The notes: generated by a model not told the origin, from the letters alone. Shown: positions 36,408-45,621, numbered from the stretch's first letter. The stretch is DNA of 64,000 nt from Anaerocolumna sp. (GCA_029256725.1 JAQSXJ010000003.1:1-64000), one strand, 5' to 3'. Made by a program: numbers and translations.

Positions 36408-37403
36408 ATGGAAAAAAATAAATGGAATCTAAAGAAATTAACCAGTACAAGAGAAATGAGTCTGGTTATCATACTAATAGTTCTTGCTGTATTTATCCAG
36501 GCAAGAAACCACAGCTTCTTATCCTTGACCAATCTAAATGACATGATTACCAATGCAACGATGATGAGTATACTGGCAATCGGTATGATGTGTGTTCTCT
36601 TAATAGGAGGTATCGATATCTCCATCGGATCTACCATCGCATTTTCGGGAATGGTCGTAGCATTACTGTTAAGATCCCATCCGGAAATCCCTACACCGGT
36701 ATCCTTTCTGCTAGGAGTATTAGTAGGCAGTGCCTGCGGTATGTTAATCGGTGTTATTGTTGCCAAGGGTAAGGTAATTCCCATCATTGCCACCATGGGT
36801 CTTATGAATGCTTACAGAGGCGCCACTTATCTGATTGCTGATAATCAGTGGGTTGCGGCTTACCAGCTGCCAAACGGTTTGAAAGCTTTTGCAACTGGAA
36901 AGTTTCTAGGAATCAATAATATGATCATAGTCGCTGTTGTAATTTACATAATCTTTGCTTATTTTATTAAATTTACCAGAACCGGTAGGATGATTTATGC
37001 TGTGGGAAGTAATGTGGAAGCGGCAAAGGTCAGCGGTATTAATATTGAGAAAATTAATATCCTGGTTTATTCCTTAATGGGAGCCTTATCCGGACTGGTA
37101 GGTGTTATGTGGATATCTAAATATGCTTCTGCTCAGGGAGACGCAGCAACTGGATTTGAAATTGACATCATAGCTGCCTGTGTTATCGGCGGTGTCAGTT
37201 TAAATGGCGGTAAAGGAACCGTATTTGGCGTGATATTAGGAACTATAACTCTGGGTATTTTAAATAATGCGCTGCCTTTGATCAATATCTCACCCTTCTG
37301 GCAGGATGCCATAAAAGGTCTGGTAATTATCGTGGCTATTATAATAAATACAATATCACAGAGATCGATCGATAAGAAAAATCTGAAGAGGAGGGAACTG
37401 TAA
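36408..37403 (+). CDS. Sugar ABC importer permease (RbsC family), first of two
   Basis: The 331-residue permease has eight to ten hydrophobic segments. It carries the RbsC-family signatures GGIDISIGSTIAFSGMV near the N-terminus, GRMIYAVGSNVEAAKVSGI in the centre and IIAACVIGGVSLNGGKGTVFGV towards the end. AAAGGTGA lies 7 nt before the ATG. It is 18 nt after the ATPase gene and 2 nt before the second permease gene, so all are co-transcribed. It probably pairs with that permease in a heterodimeric channel. Confidence 0.92.
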   Translation: MEKNKWNLKKLTSTREMSLVIILIVLAVFIQARNHSFLSLTNLNDMITNATMMSILAIGMMCVLLIGGIDISIGSTIAFSGMVVALLLRSHPEIPTPVSFLLGVLVGSACGMLIGVIVAKGKVIPIIATMGLMNAYRGATYLIADNQWVAAYQLPNGLKAFATGKFLGINNMIIVAVVIYIIFAYFIKFTRTGRMIYAVGSNVEAAKVSGINIEKINILVYSLMGALSGLVGVMWISKYASAQGDAATGFEIDIIAACVIGGVSLNGGKGTVFGVILGTITLGILNNALPLINISPFWQDAIKGLVIIVAIIINTISQRSIDKKNLKRREL

Positions 37404-37405
37404 TC

Positions 37406-38416
37406 ATGGGTAAATCAAACAGAGTTATTAGCGGAGAGCAGAAGTTTTCTTTTAAGAAGTTTTTCTTGCAGTGGGAATGGTTTCTGGTAGTATTGTTTAT
37501 TGGTATCAATATTATGAATGCCAATTTATCGCCATATTACATGAATGGTGATGGTTTGTTAAATGCAACTTCCTCCTTTTTGGAGAAAGCATTCTTGGCA
37601 CTGCCCATGGTATTTATATTGGTGCTGGGGGAGATTGATATATCAGTAGGAGCTACAGTTGCTTTATCCTCCGTAGTAATGGGTGTAACCTATAACAGCT
37701 TTGGAGTACCTATGCATATAGCTGTTATCATTTGTCTCTTAACAGGAACGCTTTGCGGATTCATTAATGGTTTTATTCTGACACGATTCAAAGAACTGGC
37801 ACCGATGATTGTAACTCTTGGTACACAGATTCTCTATAGAGGAATTGCGACCATGATCTTAAAGGATCAGGCTGCCGGTAATTTTCCCGGTTGGTTCAGT
37901 GAAATCTACTGGGGGTCTATTGGAAGCATCCCTTATATGCTGATTGTATTTGTTATATTAGCAGTGGTATTTGGGGTTGTTCTTCATAAAACTACATTCG
38001 GCAGGCGTGTATTTGCTATCGGCAGCAACAGAGTAGCCAGCAGATATAGCGGAATACAGGTAGATAAAACCCGATTGATCATCTATACTGTTACAGGTAC
38101 CATGGCAGCGGTAACAGCAATCTTTCTGACTTCTCGTATGGGCAGTACCAGACCCAATATAGCGATGGCGTATGAGATGGATGCAATAGCCATGGTAGTC
38201 CTTGGAGGAGTCTCTACCAGCGGTGGAAAAGGAAGATTTATCGGAGCTGTTATTTCAATTTTCATTATCGGTTTCTTAAGATATGGATTGGGATTAATCA
38301 ATGTTAGTTCTCAGGTTATGTTAATTATCATTGGTACTCTTTTAATTGGAGCGGTTATGATTCCGAAATTAAATTTAGGCAGATTCTTTCAAAAGAAAAT
38401 AGCCAGTGAAGTGTAA
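37406..38416 (+). CDS. Sugar ABC importer permease (RbsC family), second of two
   Basis: The 336-residue membrane protein is homologous to the permease before it but clearly divergent. Signatures are LGEIDISVGATVALSSVVMG, TTFGRRVFAIGSNRVASRYSGI and AIAMVVLGGVSTSGGKGRFIG. GGAGGG in the end of the upstream gene serves as ribosome binding site. In RhaSTPQ-type rhamnose importers the two permeases are likewise unequal. Confidence 0.92.
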   Translation: MGKSNRVISGEQKFSFKKFFLQWEWFLVVLFIGINIMNANLSPYYMNGDGLLNATSSFLEKAFLALPMVFILVLGEIDISVGATVALSSVVMGVTYNSFGVPMHIAVIICLLTGTLCGFINGFILTRFKELAPMIVTLGTQILYRGIATMILKDQAAGNFPGWFSEIYWGSIGSIPYMLIVFVILAVVFGVVLHKTTFGRRVFAIGSNRVASRYSGIQVDKTRLIIYTVTGTMAAVTAIFLTSRMGSTRPNIAMAYEMDAIAMVVLGGVSTSGGKGRFIGAVISIFIIGFLRYGLGLINVSSQVMLIIIGTLLIGAVMIPKLNLGRFFQKKIASEV

Positions 38417-38534
38417 ACATGTTATCTTTATAACATTCCTTTATTATAGGAATATTCTTTCTTATTCTGTTACATATAGCAGCTGCTTTTTGGCAAAAGC
38501 TATTAATGTATAAAAAACTATTGGAGGTTTAGGT

Positions 38535-39599
38535 ATGAAAAAAATGAAGAAGGTATTGTCACTGGTTCTGACTCTTGCCCTGACAGCAACTGTATTTACA
38601 GCCTGCGGTAATAAAGAAACCGGTACATCCGCTGGGGACGCGAATACACCTGCTGATTCTGTTGCGGGTAAGAATTTTGCAATTCTGGTTAAAAGTGCCG
38701 GAAATCCTTACAACGAAAAAGAAAGCGCAGGCTTTAAAGAAGTAATTGAAGCTGCCGGAGCAAAAGCCATTATCAAAGCTCCCGAATCAGCAACCGCTGA
38801 AGCACAGATTACTATGATCAATGAGCTGATTTCTCAGAAGGTTGATGCGATTGCTATTGCAGGCAATGACTTTGATGCACTGGAACCTGCTTTGAAAAAA
38901 GCTATGAAGGAAGGAATCAAAGTATTATCTCTGGATGCAGCAGTTAACTCTAACAGCCGTATGGTTCACATTAACCAGGCAGATAGTGAGAAAATAGGAC
39001 GTACCTTGATTCAGGCAACCAAAGAAATGGTAGGCGGAAGCGGACAGATTGCTATCCTTAGCGCCACCAGCCAGGCAGCAAATCAGAATACCTGGATTGA
39101 ATGGATGAAGAAAGAGCTGGAAGAAGGGGATTACTCCGGTCTTGATCTTGTAAAGATTGCTTATGGTGATGATGAATTCCAGAAATCAGTAGATGAAACA
39201 GAAGCTTTACTTAAGAATTATCCTGACTTAAAAGCTATTATAGCACCTACTACAGTAGGTATCATGGCTGCAGCCAAGGTAGTAACAGACAAAGGTTTGA
39301 TTGGTAAAGTATCCGTAACCGGATTGGGACTTCCCAGTGAAATGGCAGAATATATAACAAATGGCTCCTGTCCCTGGATGTATTTATGGAATCCTATCGA
39401 CGTAGGCGGACTTGCTGCTTATGCTTCAATTGCTTTAGTGAAAGGTGATATCACCGGAGCGCAAGGTAATAAATTCGAAGCTGGTGCCTTAGGTTCTTAT
39501 GAAGTTATTTCAGCTCAGGACGGTGGTACAGAAGTACTTCTTGGTGCTCCTTTTAAATTTGAGCCTGCTAATATTGATGAATGGAAATCAGTATATTAA
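38535..39599 (+). CDS. Sugar-binding lipoprotein of the RbsB/RhaS type
   Basis: The 354-residue lipoprotein has a signal peptide ending TVFTACGN (lipidated Cys at about residue 24), a short linker, and a type I periplasmic-binding fold. Features include NFAILVKSAGNPYNEKESAG, VDAIAIAGNDFDALEPAL and AIIAPTTVGIMAAAKV. This pattern is close to RhaS/LsrB-like proteins that bind deoxyhexoses or autoinducer-2. TTGGAGG precedes the ATG. It closes the importer operon, which ends in a long terminator. Ligand assignment to L-rhamnose or L-fucose rests on the nearby catabolic genes. Confidence 0.88.
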   Translation: MKKMKKVLSLVLTLALTATVFTACGNKETGTSAGDANTPADSVAGKNFAILVKSAGNPYNEKESAGFKEVIEAAGAKAIIKAPESATAEAQITMINELISQKVDAIAIAGNDFDALEPALKKAMKEGIKVLSLDAAVNSNSRMVHINQADSEKIGRTLIQATKEMVGGSGQIAILSATSQAANQNTWIEWMKKELEEGDYSGLDLVKIAYGDDEFQKSVDETEALLKNYPDLKAIIAPTTVGIMAAAKVVTDKGLIGKVSVTGLGLPSEMAEYITNGSCPWMYLWNPIDVGGLAAYASIALVKGDITGAQGNKFEAGALGSYEVISAQDGGTEVLLGAPFKFEPANIDEWKSVY

Positions 39600-39718
39600 T
39601 AGAGATGTAAAAGTTTATGTTTATGTGTGTCATATTTTATTTAGAATGTTTAGATGAAACGTAGATATCAAAGAAATTAGTTTTCCGATACTTATTAATG
39701 TAAACTGGGTGTTTATTA

Positions 39719-39797
39719 GGCTGTTCAATTAATTTGTTTGCTTCCATAAGGTATATGATACCTTGGTACGCACAAGTTAACTGAGCAGTCTTTTTGT
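39719..39797 (+). terminator. Long terminator of the importer operon
   Basis: GGCTGTTCAATTAATTTGT (39719-39737) pairs, with several G-T pairs, with the stretch ACAAGTTAACTGAGCAGTC. A small AAGGTAT/ATACCTT hairpin forms the loop and TTTTTG follows. Confidence 0.75.
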
Positions 39798-39965
39798 ATT
39801 GGAACTGTGGTTAGATTTTAATAATGTAGCAATTTACACAGTTAAAGCTTGTAATTCAATGACTATTGTGATAGTATTTTCGTTGGATGATTATAAACAA
39901 ATAGAAGCATTACGATTCAGGAAAATAAGCAAAAATTTAAATTATTTAAACTTCAAAAACATAGA

Positions 39966-40040
39966 ACATTAAATCATGGAGCATAAAACATAAAATCATG
40001 GAGCATAAAACATAAAACATGAAACATAAAACATCTAAAA
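39966..40040. repeat. Short AT-rich tandem repeat
   Basis: Two nearly exact copies of a 21-22 nt unit with core TCATGGAGCATAAAACATAA, followed by degenerate ACATAAA units, lie upstream of the hypothetical gene at 40095. The rest of 39600-40094 shows only the operon terminator. Confidence 0.7.
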
Positions 40041-40094
40041 GCATATAACATCAAAAATACTTACACATTTCCATTATAGTATCAGGGAGGGTAT

Positions 40095-40595
40095 ATGGAT
40101 AACAGGCTTAAAAGCATTATAGCAGTTTTTATTGCAGCATATTTTGTTGTTGCTCTTAGTTGCTTCTTTTTAAATACTAACAAAAACCAACCTGTTAATA
40201 TATCGACACCTGATAATAATATTGATATAAGTATCGCGGGATATACTATGGATAAAGAAAATGTAATTATGACAGGAATTCGAGCTAAAACATATGGTAC
40301 CCTTAATGGAATGGTTCTTTCAGCAGGGTTGATAGTTAAAGGGACGGCAGGAAAAGTAATTACAAGAAATGAGTTAGGTATAACAACAGAGTTTATAGTG
40401 GAAGTCAGTCTGCAGGAAATTGATAGTAACGTTATCAAGATAGTACAGTTAAAATGCGATAAGCTGCTAAAAGAAGGAGAGGACTACGTTTTAGTTTTAG
40501 AAAAAGAATTTTATGATGATAATACATATCATATCCTGGGTGGAAATCAAGGCATTTTTAAGGAAAGCAAAAGCAGCATTGAAAGAGCTGGATAA
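40095..40595 (+). CDS. Small membrane-anchored protein of unknown function
   Basis: This is an unrecognised 166-residue protein. Residues 8-27 (IIAVFIAAYFVVALSCFFL) form an uncleaved signal anchor, with the remainder predicted outside the membrane. The exported part is a single beta-rich domain (VIMTGIRAKTYGTLNGMVLSAG, VIKIVQLKCDKLLKEGEDYVLVLE). A strong AGGGAGG lies 4-10 nt before the ATG and a good terminator follows, so it is very probably a real single-gene unit. Nothing in its surroundings gives a role. Confidence 0.7.
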   Translation: MDNRLKSIIAVFIAAYFVVALSCFFLNTNKNQPVNISTPDNNIDISIAGYTMDKENVIMTGIRAKTYGTLNGMVLSAGLIVKGTAGKVITRNELGITTEFIVEVSLQEIDSNVIKIVQLKCDKLLKEGEDYVLVLEKEFYDDNTYHILGGNQGIFKESKSSIERAG

Positions 40596-40674
40596 ACGGA
40601 TGATCATACTCTCAGGTTATATTCACTGAGTAATAGCAAATATAAATAGAAGAAATTATGAATAATAAAATTTG

Positions 40675-40712
40675 TAACGTACTGGAGTTGAAACCAGTGC
40701 GTTTTTTATTTG
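40675..40712 (+). terminator. Terminator after the small membrane protein gene
   Basis: AACGTACTGG pairs with CCAGTGCGTT, followed by six T. Confidence 0.85.
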
Positions 40713-40791
40713 GAATTTGTGGTTTTTTGTTGTGATATAGTGATTTGGTAGAAGGTATACTTACTTTAAATGTAAAAGCTTTGTTTTGTGG

Positions 40792-40913
40792 ACATAAAAA
40801 ACAAATAAAAACCACATAATATTGCAAAAAACCAATATATTGATATTGACTTGTTGGTTTTACAGTGGTACAATACAGGTAAATGCACATAAAACAAATA
40901 AATACCACATAAT
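40792..40913 (+). promoter_or_regulatory. Microcompartment operon promoter bracketed by a direct repeat
   Basis: TTGACT (40846-40851) and TACAAT (40869-40874), 17 nt apart, form a near-consensus sigma-70-type promoter. A 27-29 nt direct repeat with core ACATAA..CAAATAAA.ACC.. (full unit ends ACCACATAAT) lies at 40792-40820, upstream of the -35, and again at 40887-40913, just after the expected transcription start. Two sites around a promoter suit a repressor that loops DNA or blocks the polymerase. The DeoR protein encoded at 50599 is a candidate. Confidence 0.75.
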
Positions 40914-40929
40914 TAAAGGAGATTGCACT

Positions 40930-41730
40930 ATGATGTCAGAGTACGAAATCAAGAAGGAAATATGCGAAATAGGTAAAAGAATCTATAACAGAGGCATGGT
41001 TGCGGCTAATGACGGTAACATATCCGTTAAGATAAGTGACAACGAGTTCCTATGTACACCTACCGGTGTAAGCAAAGGTTTTATGACACCGGAATACATA
41101 TGTAAGGTTGATAAGGAAGGTAAAGTAATTCAGGCTAACGGTAATTTCAAACCTTCTTCAGAAATCAAGATGCACATGCGTGTATATAAAGAAAGACCTG
41201 ATGTTACCTCTGTTGTTCATGCACATCCTATGTATGCTACAGGTTTTGCAATTGCAGGTATTCCTTTAACTCAGCCTATTATGCCTGAAGCTGTTATAAC
41301 CTTAGGCTGCGTACCCATCGCAGAGTATGGTACTCCTTCAACAGAAGAGATTCCTGATGCAGTATCTAAATACCTCCCTTATTATGATGCGGTATTGTTA
41401 GAGAACCACGGAGCGTTAACTTTTGGTGATTCCTTACTTAATGCTTATCACAAGATGGAATCCGTTGAGTTTTATGCAAAACTTCTTTATATCTCCAAAC
41501 AGCTTGGAGGACCAAAAGAGTTATCCGATTCTCAGGTACAGAAATTATATGAGATCCGCAGACAGTTCGGAATGACCGGTAAACATCCTGCAAATCTTTG
41601 CCAGAATAACAAAGAAGGCAAGGCAAACTGCCATGGTAACTGCGGAAACCACGGAACAGCAGAAGTTGACTCCAGCCAGCTTGTAGCTGATATCACTAAG
41701 AAAGTAATGGAACAGTTAGGACTGAAATAA
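40930..41730 (+). CDS. Class II aldolase (fuculose-/rhamnulose-1-phosphate) with encapsulation tail
   Basis: The enzyme splits L-fuculose- or L-rhamnulose-1-phosphate into DHAP and L-lactaldehyde. The 266 residues include the FucA/AraD landmarks NDGNISVK, CTPTGVSKG, the zinc-binding VVHAHPMYATG and LLENHGALTFG. After the catalytic domain comes a Cys/His/Gly linker (CHGNCGNHG) and an amphipathic C-terminal helix (SSQLVADITKKVMEQLGLK). That helix is a typical microcompartment-targeting peptide. AAAGGAG precedes ATG 40930; an in-frame upstream extension runs through the promoter and is not used. It is the first gene of the microcompartment operon. Confidence 0.92.
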   Translation: MMSEYEIKKEICEIGKRIYNRGMVAANDGNISVKISDNEFLCTPTGVSKGFMTPEYICKVDKEGKVIQANGNFKPSSEIKMHMRVYKERPDVTSVVHAHPMYATGFAIAGIPLTQPIMPEAVITLGCVPIAEYGTPSTEEIPDAVSKYLPYYDAVLLENHGALTFGDSLLNAYHKMESVEFYAKLLYISKQLGGPKELSDSQVQKLYEIRRQFGMTGKHPANLCQNNKEGKANCHGNCGNHGTAEVDSSQLVADITKKVMEQLGLK

Positions 41731-41784
41731 TACTTGATAGAACAGCACCGCAAAGAAAGAAAGCAATTTCCACTTTTGATTGGA

Positions 41785-41834
41785 GTGTAAAATAGCGGAT
41801 ATTGTGCAAACTTGCGGTATGCATGGGTGATAGT
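41785..41834 (+). ncRNA. Conserved leader motif, type 2, copy 1 (before the PduO-C-like gene)
   Basis: GTGTAAAATAGCGGAT (41785-41800), then ATTGTGC, then TATGCATGG recurs in order before pduL (47303-47345). This copy lacks the 12-bp flanking stem seen there and sits directly before the start codon. Function unknown. Confidence 0.45.
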
Positions 41835-42587
41835 ATGGAGGAAAAAGTAAATAGCAAAAACAGCGATATAAAAATTAACGTACAGAACAGCACGCAGATA
41901 GGCAGGACTTATAAAGAACTCAACTTTCTAAAGGAAAGAATCACAAATGTCATGGAGTATTGCGGGAATGAAGCAGTGAGTTCCTTCCTTGCAGGTGCTT
42001 TGAATGAGGTTGGCAAAGCCAGAATCCATATGGTAGAAACAACCATAAAGGATGCCGTTAGTGAAGCGATTGATAAAGCAGGCATTTCCTTAAATCAAAT
42101 CACGGAAGACCAGATCTCTCAGGCGATTTCAAAGGCAGCCTTTAAAGATACAGCAGGAACAAGGAAGATTACAGAGAAACTCACCTTATCCCATGCCAAG
42201 TTTCTTATTGAAGAAATAGAAAAAGAAGCAGAAAGATTGGGAGTCGCTGCGGTTATAGCAGTGGCAGATAAAGGTGCTAGGACAATTGCGGTTCATGCCA
42301 TGAATGATTCTTATATTGCAAGTTTTGATATTGCCTTAAACAAAGCCTACACCAGCGCAGCTCTTAAAATGTCAACAATGCAGTTAAAGACATTAAGTCA
42401 GCCGGGCGGTGAGCTTTATGGAATACAGCATACAAATGAAGGTAAGATTGTTATTTTCGGAGGAGGAGAACCCCTGTATCTTAAGGAGAACCTTCTTGGC
42501 GGTCTGGGTGTCAGCGGAGGGACGGAAAGTCAGGATGCGGCTCTTGCTGCTTACGGAAAAGAAAAATTTAAGGAGGCTTTTTCGTGA
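41835..42587 (+). CDS. PduO C-terminal-like (HbpS/GlcG family) protein
   Basis: The 250-residue protein ends in a DUF336/HbpS domain (about 118-250: LTLSHAKFLIEEIEKEAERL, AVIAVADKGARTIAVHAM, GGGEPLYL, GGLGVSGGT). This occurs as the C-terminal part of PduO and is common in microcompartment loci; heme or cobalamin binding has been reported for relatives. The N-terminal 110 residues are helical and lack the adenosyltransferase domain of PduO. ATG 41835 is chosen because GGGTGAT lies just before it; an upstream TTG start falls in the conserved leader motif. The gene overlaps the next by 4 nt. Confidence 0.82.
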   Translation: MEEKVNSKNSDIKINVQNSTQIGRTYKELNFLKERITNVMEYCGNEAVSSFLAGALNEVGKARIHMVETTIKDAVSEAIDKAGISLNQITEDQISQAISKAAFKDTAGTRKITEKLTLSHAKFLIEEIEKEAERLGVAAVIAVADKGARTIAVHAMNDSYIASFDIALNKAYTSAALKMSTMQLKTLSQPGGELYGIQHTNEGKIVIFGGGEPLYLKENLLGGLGVSGGTESQDAALAAYGKEKFKEAFS

Positions 42588-43972
42588 ATTTAAAGGAAGC
42601 ACAAGTGAAGGATATCGTAAGAAAAGTCCTTCTGCAGGTGGAAGCCGGTAACAAAGAAGAGCAGAAGCTGTCGGGAGTATTTGCGGATATGAACGATGCT
42701 ATCGGGGCGTCAATCAAAGCTCAGAAGGTTATGCAGCAGCTTTCCATGGATTCCAGAGAGAAAATCATTTCTAATATCCGTAAAAAAACCCTGGAAAATG
42801 CTGAGCTCTTTGCCCGCATGGGTGTGGAAGAAACCGGAATGGGAAATGTAGGACATAAGATATTAAAGCATCAGTTATTAGCAGAGAAGACTCCGGGAAC
42901 AGAAGATATTTCCACAGTAGCCTGGTCAGGAGACAGAGGACTTACTCTTGTGGAGATGGGACCCTTTGGTGTTATCGGAGCGATTACGCCCTGTACCAAT
43001 CCCAGTGAGACTATTCTTTGTAACAGTATCGGAATGATAGCGGGAGGAAATACTGTGGTATTCAATCCCCATCCTGCGGCAATCGGTGTATCAAACCTGG
43101 CAGTACATATGGTAAATGAAGCCTCCAGGGAAGCCGGCGGACCGGATAACATAGCAGTATCAATAGTGAAACCTACTTTAGCTTCCGGAGATATCATGAT
43201 AAAACATCAGAGTATCCCTCTTATAGTAGCTACCGGCGGTCCGGGCGTTGTTACAACGGTTCTCTCCTCCGGAAAGCGAGGAATAGGAGCAGGAGCAGGT
43301 AATCCACCTGTTCTGGTAGATGAAACAGCAGATATCAAAAAAGCAGCTATGGATATTGTTAACGGTTGTACTTTTGATAACAACCTTCCCTGTATTGCGG
43401 AGAAAGAGGTTGTTGTAGTTGGTAAGATTATGGATGAATTAATGCATTATCTCATCGAAAATGGCTGTTATGTAATCTCCAAAGAAGAACAGGAAAAGTT
43501 AACTGCAGTTGTTCTTAAGGATAATAAACTGAATCGTAAATGTGTAGGTAAGGATGCCAGAACAATTCTTTCCATGATAGGTATTGAAACACCTGAGAAT
43601 ATCCGTTGTATCATCTTTGAAGGTGAGAAAGAACATCCTTTGATTGCAGAAGAGCTCATGATGCCTATACTGGGTATTGTAAGAGCAAAGGATATTGACG
43701 ATGCCATTGAAAAAGCTGTGTGGCTGGAGCATGGCAACCGTCATTCTGCACATATGCATTCTAAGAATGTAGACAATCTGACAAGGTTCGGAAAAGCAGT
43801 AGATACGGCTATCTTTGTAAAAAATGCTCCTTCCTATGCTGCTATTGGTTTCGGCGGAGAAGGCTTCTGCACCTTTACCATAGCCAGCAGAACAGGGGAA
43901 GGACTTACCTCAGCCCGTACCTTTACCAAACAAAGACGTTGTGTTATGGCAGACAGCCTTTGTATCCGTTAA
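42584..43972 (+). CDS. pduP: CoA-acylating propionaldehyde dehydrogenase (PduP/EutE family)
   Basis: It oxidises propionaldehyde to propionyl-CoA with NAD+ inside the microcompartment. The 462 residues start at GTG 42584 (AAGGAGG upstream, 4-nt overlap with the preceding gene). The N-terminal amphipathic helix (LKEAQVKDIVRKVLLQVE) is an encapsulation peptide. The aldehyde dehydrogenase domain includes ITPCTNPSETI, ATGGPGVV and the catalytic Cys in NLPCIAEKEVVV. The C-terminal FTKQRRCVM is typical of the family. Propionyl-CoA passes to PduL and NADH to the alcohol dehydrogenase encoded next. Confidence 0.94.
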   Translation: MNLKEAQVKDIVRKVLLQVEAGNKEEQKLSGVFADMNDAIGASIKAQKVMQQLSMDSREKIISNIRKKTLENAELFARMGVEETGMGNVGHKILKHQLLAEKTPGTEDISTVAWSGDRGLTLVEMGPFGVIGAITPCTNPSETILCNSIGMIAGGNTVVFNPHPAAIGVSNLAVHMVNEASREAGGPDNIAVSIVKPTLASGDIMIKHQSIPLIVATGGPGVVTTVLSSGKRGIGAGAGNPPVLVDETADIKKAAMDIVNGCTFDNNLPCIAEKEVVVVGKIMDELMHYLIENGCYVISKEEQEKLTAVVLKDNKLNRKCVGKDARTILSMIGIETPENIRCIIFEGEKEHPLIAEELMMPILGIVRAKDIDDAIEKAVWLEHGNRHSAHMHSKNVDNLTRFGKAVDTAIFVKNAPSYAAIGFGGEGFCTFTIASRTGEGLTSARTFTKQRRCVMADSLCIR

Positions 43973-44005
43973 TGGATTTGTATATTGAAAGCAGGAGGAG
44001 ATACA

Positions 44006-45217
44006 ATGGAGAATTTGAACATTGAAGACATTGTAAGACAGGTGCTGGCAGAGATGACCAGTGATAAGAAAGCGGACAGTAATGCAGGAAGTACTGCTAA
44101 GAACGGAAGCATTCCAAAGACTGCTAAAGTTGCGGTACTTACAAAATTAGAAAATATAGAACTAAAAGAGTATCCTATTCCTGAACTGGGAGACGATGAC
44201 ATCCTGGTAAAGGTTGAGGGCTGTGGTATCTGCGGAACGGATGCCCATGAATATAAAAGAGATCCCTTTGCCTTAATTCCTGTAGTATTAGGACATGAGG
44301 GCACTGGCGAAATCGTAAAAGTTGGAAAAAATGTTAAGAAAGACAGTGCAGGTAAGTCACTTAAAGTTGGAGATAAGGTTGTAACCTGTATGATTTTTAA
44401 AGATAATCCGGATATCACTATGTTCGATTTAAACAAACAGAATGTAGGCGGAGCAGATGTTTACGGACTTCTACCCGATGACGACGTTCATTTAAATGGA
44501 TGGTTTTCAGATTATATCATTATAAGAGGTGGTTCTACCGTATTTAACGTAAGTGATCTGGATCTGGAATCCAGAATTCTCATTGAGCCTTGTGCGGTAT
44601 TGATTCATGCAGTCGAGAGAGCTAAGACCACAGGTATCCTAAGATTTAACAGCCGTGTTGTGGTCCAGGGCTGCGGTCCTATCGGATTAATATGTATCGC
44701 TGTTCTTCGTACTATGGGTATCGAGAATATCGTAGCAGTAGACGGAGAAGATAAACGACTCGCCTTTGCAAAAGAAATGGGAGCAGATAGTTATGTGAAC
44801 TTTAAGAATTACAAAGGCGCTGAAGAACTGGCTGAAGGAGTAAAAGAAGCTTTTGGCGGTTATCTGGCAGATTTCGCATTCCAGTGCACCGGTTCTCCTG
44901 TAGGACACTCTAATATATACAAATTTATTCGTAACGGCGGTGGACTTTGTGAACTTGGTTTCTTTATCAATGGTGGTGACGCAACAATAAATCCTCACTT
45001 TGATATCTGTTCAAAAGAAATCACTACTGTAGGTTCCTGGGTTTATACCTTAAGAGATTATGCTACAACCTTTGATTTCATCAAGAGAGCAAAAGGAATC
45101 GGTATTCCACTTAACAAGCTTATTACCCATAAATATCCTCTGGATCAGATTAATGAAGGTTTTGTTACAAATCTGAAAATGGAAGGGTTAAAAATAGCCG
45201 TTATTAATGAGGCATAA
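44006..45217 (+). CDS. Zinc-dependent alcohol dehydrogenase targeted to the microcompartment
   Basis: The 403-residue medium-chain dehydrogenase probably reduces propionaldehyde to 1-propanol and regenerates NAD+. It could instead serve lactaldehyde. An amphipathic targeting helix (NLNIEDIVRQVLAEM) is followed by a linker. The catalytic zinc region is GCGICGTDAHEY...LGHEGTGEIVKVG, and the Rossmann motif is VVQGCGPIGLICIAV. The usual four-Cys structural zinc lobe is not evident (only CMIFKDN in that area). ATG 44006 follows AGGAGG. Medium-chain enzymes replace the iron-type PduQ in rhamnose/fucose microcompartments. Confidence 0.9.
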   Translation: MENLNIEDIVRQVLAEMTSDKKADSNAGSTAKNGSIPKTAKVAVLTKLENIELKEYPIPELGDDDILVKVEGCGICGTDAHEYKRDPFALIPVVLGHEGTGEIVKVGKNVKKDSAGKSLKVGDKVVTCMIFKDNPDITMFDLNKQNVGGADVYGLLPDDDVHLNGWFSDYIIIRGGSTVFNVSDLDLESRILIEPCAVLIHAVERAKTTGILRFNSRVVVQGCGPIGLICIAVLRTMGIENIVAVDGEDKRLAFAKEMGADSYVNFKNYKGAEELAEGVKEAFGGYLADFAFQCTGSPVGHSNIYKFIRNGGGLCELGFFINGGDATINPHFDICSKEITTVGSWVYTLRDYATTFDFIKRAKGIGIPLNKLITHKYPLDQINEGFVTNLKMEGLKIAVINEA

Positions 45218-45234
45218 GAAAGGGTGGTAGCAAA

Positions 45235-45549
45235 ATGGCGATGGCCGTAGGCATGATAGAGGTGTACGGGTTGGTTGCTGCCTTTGTAGCAGGTGATGCC
45301 GGCTGTAAAGCTGCAAATGTTACTCTGGAGACCTTTGACCGTAATAAGCCGGCTAATGCAGATCAACTCCCGGTGCCCTTAATCGTTATGGTAAAATTCC
45401 GTGGTAATGTAGAGGATGTCAGAGCAGCAGTTGAGGCTGCTGAAGTTGCCGCTAATGCAGTATCTGGTGTAATTACTAAGCATGTGATTGCAAACCCGGA
45501 GAATGGAACTGAGAAAATGCTCTCATTAAACGGTTTGGATAAAAGCTAA
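45235..45549 (+). CDS. BMC-domain shell protein (BMC-H type)
   Basis: The 104-residue protein contains one Pfam00936-type BMC domain: AVGMIEVYGLVAAFVAGDAGCKAANV, then LIVMVKFRGNVEDVRAAVEAAE, ending with ITKHVIANPENGTEKML. Compared with canonical 90-residue hexamer proteins it has about 12 extra residues after the second strand (FDRNKPANADQLPVP), a region that lines or flanks the pore. It forms hexameric facets of the shell. AAAGGGTGG precedes the ATG. Confidence 0.93.
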   Translation: MAMAVGMIEVYGLVAAFVAGDAGCKAANVTLETFDRNKPANADQLPVPLIVMVKFRGNVEDVRAAVEAAEVAANAVSGVITKHVIANPENGTEKMLSLNGLDKS

Positions 45550-45621
45550 TATTTAAAAGATGATGTGAAGCATTTTTTAGATCAATTGCCTTTCCAATAT
45601 TTGGTTTTTGGTAATCAAAGA

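Noticed and set aside
40612..40908. A 98-codon - strand frame before the aldolase gene
   Set aside because: It overlaps a terminator and the bracketed promoter; its translation is Cys/Tyr/Phe-rich, as expected from AT-rich noncoding DNA.
41785..41834. Translation of the PduO-C-like protein from TTG 41802
   Set aside because: That start lies within the repeated leader motif and adds non-conserved residues; ATG 41835 has a better-placed ribosome binding site.
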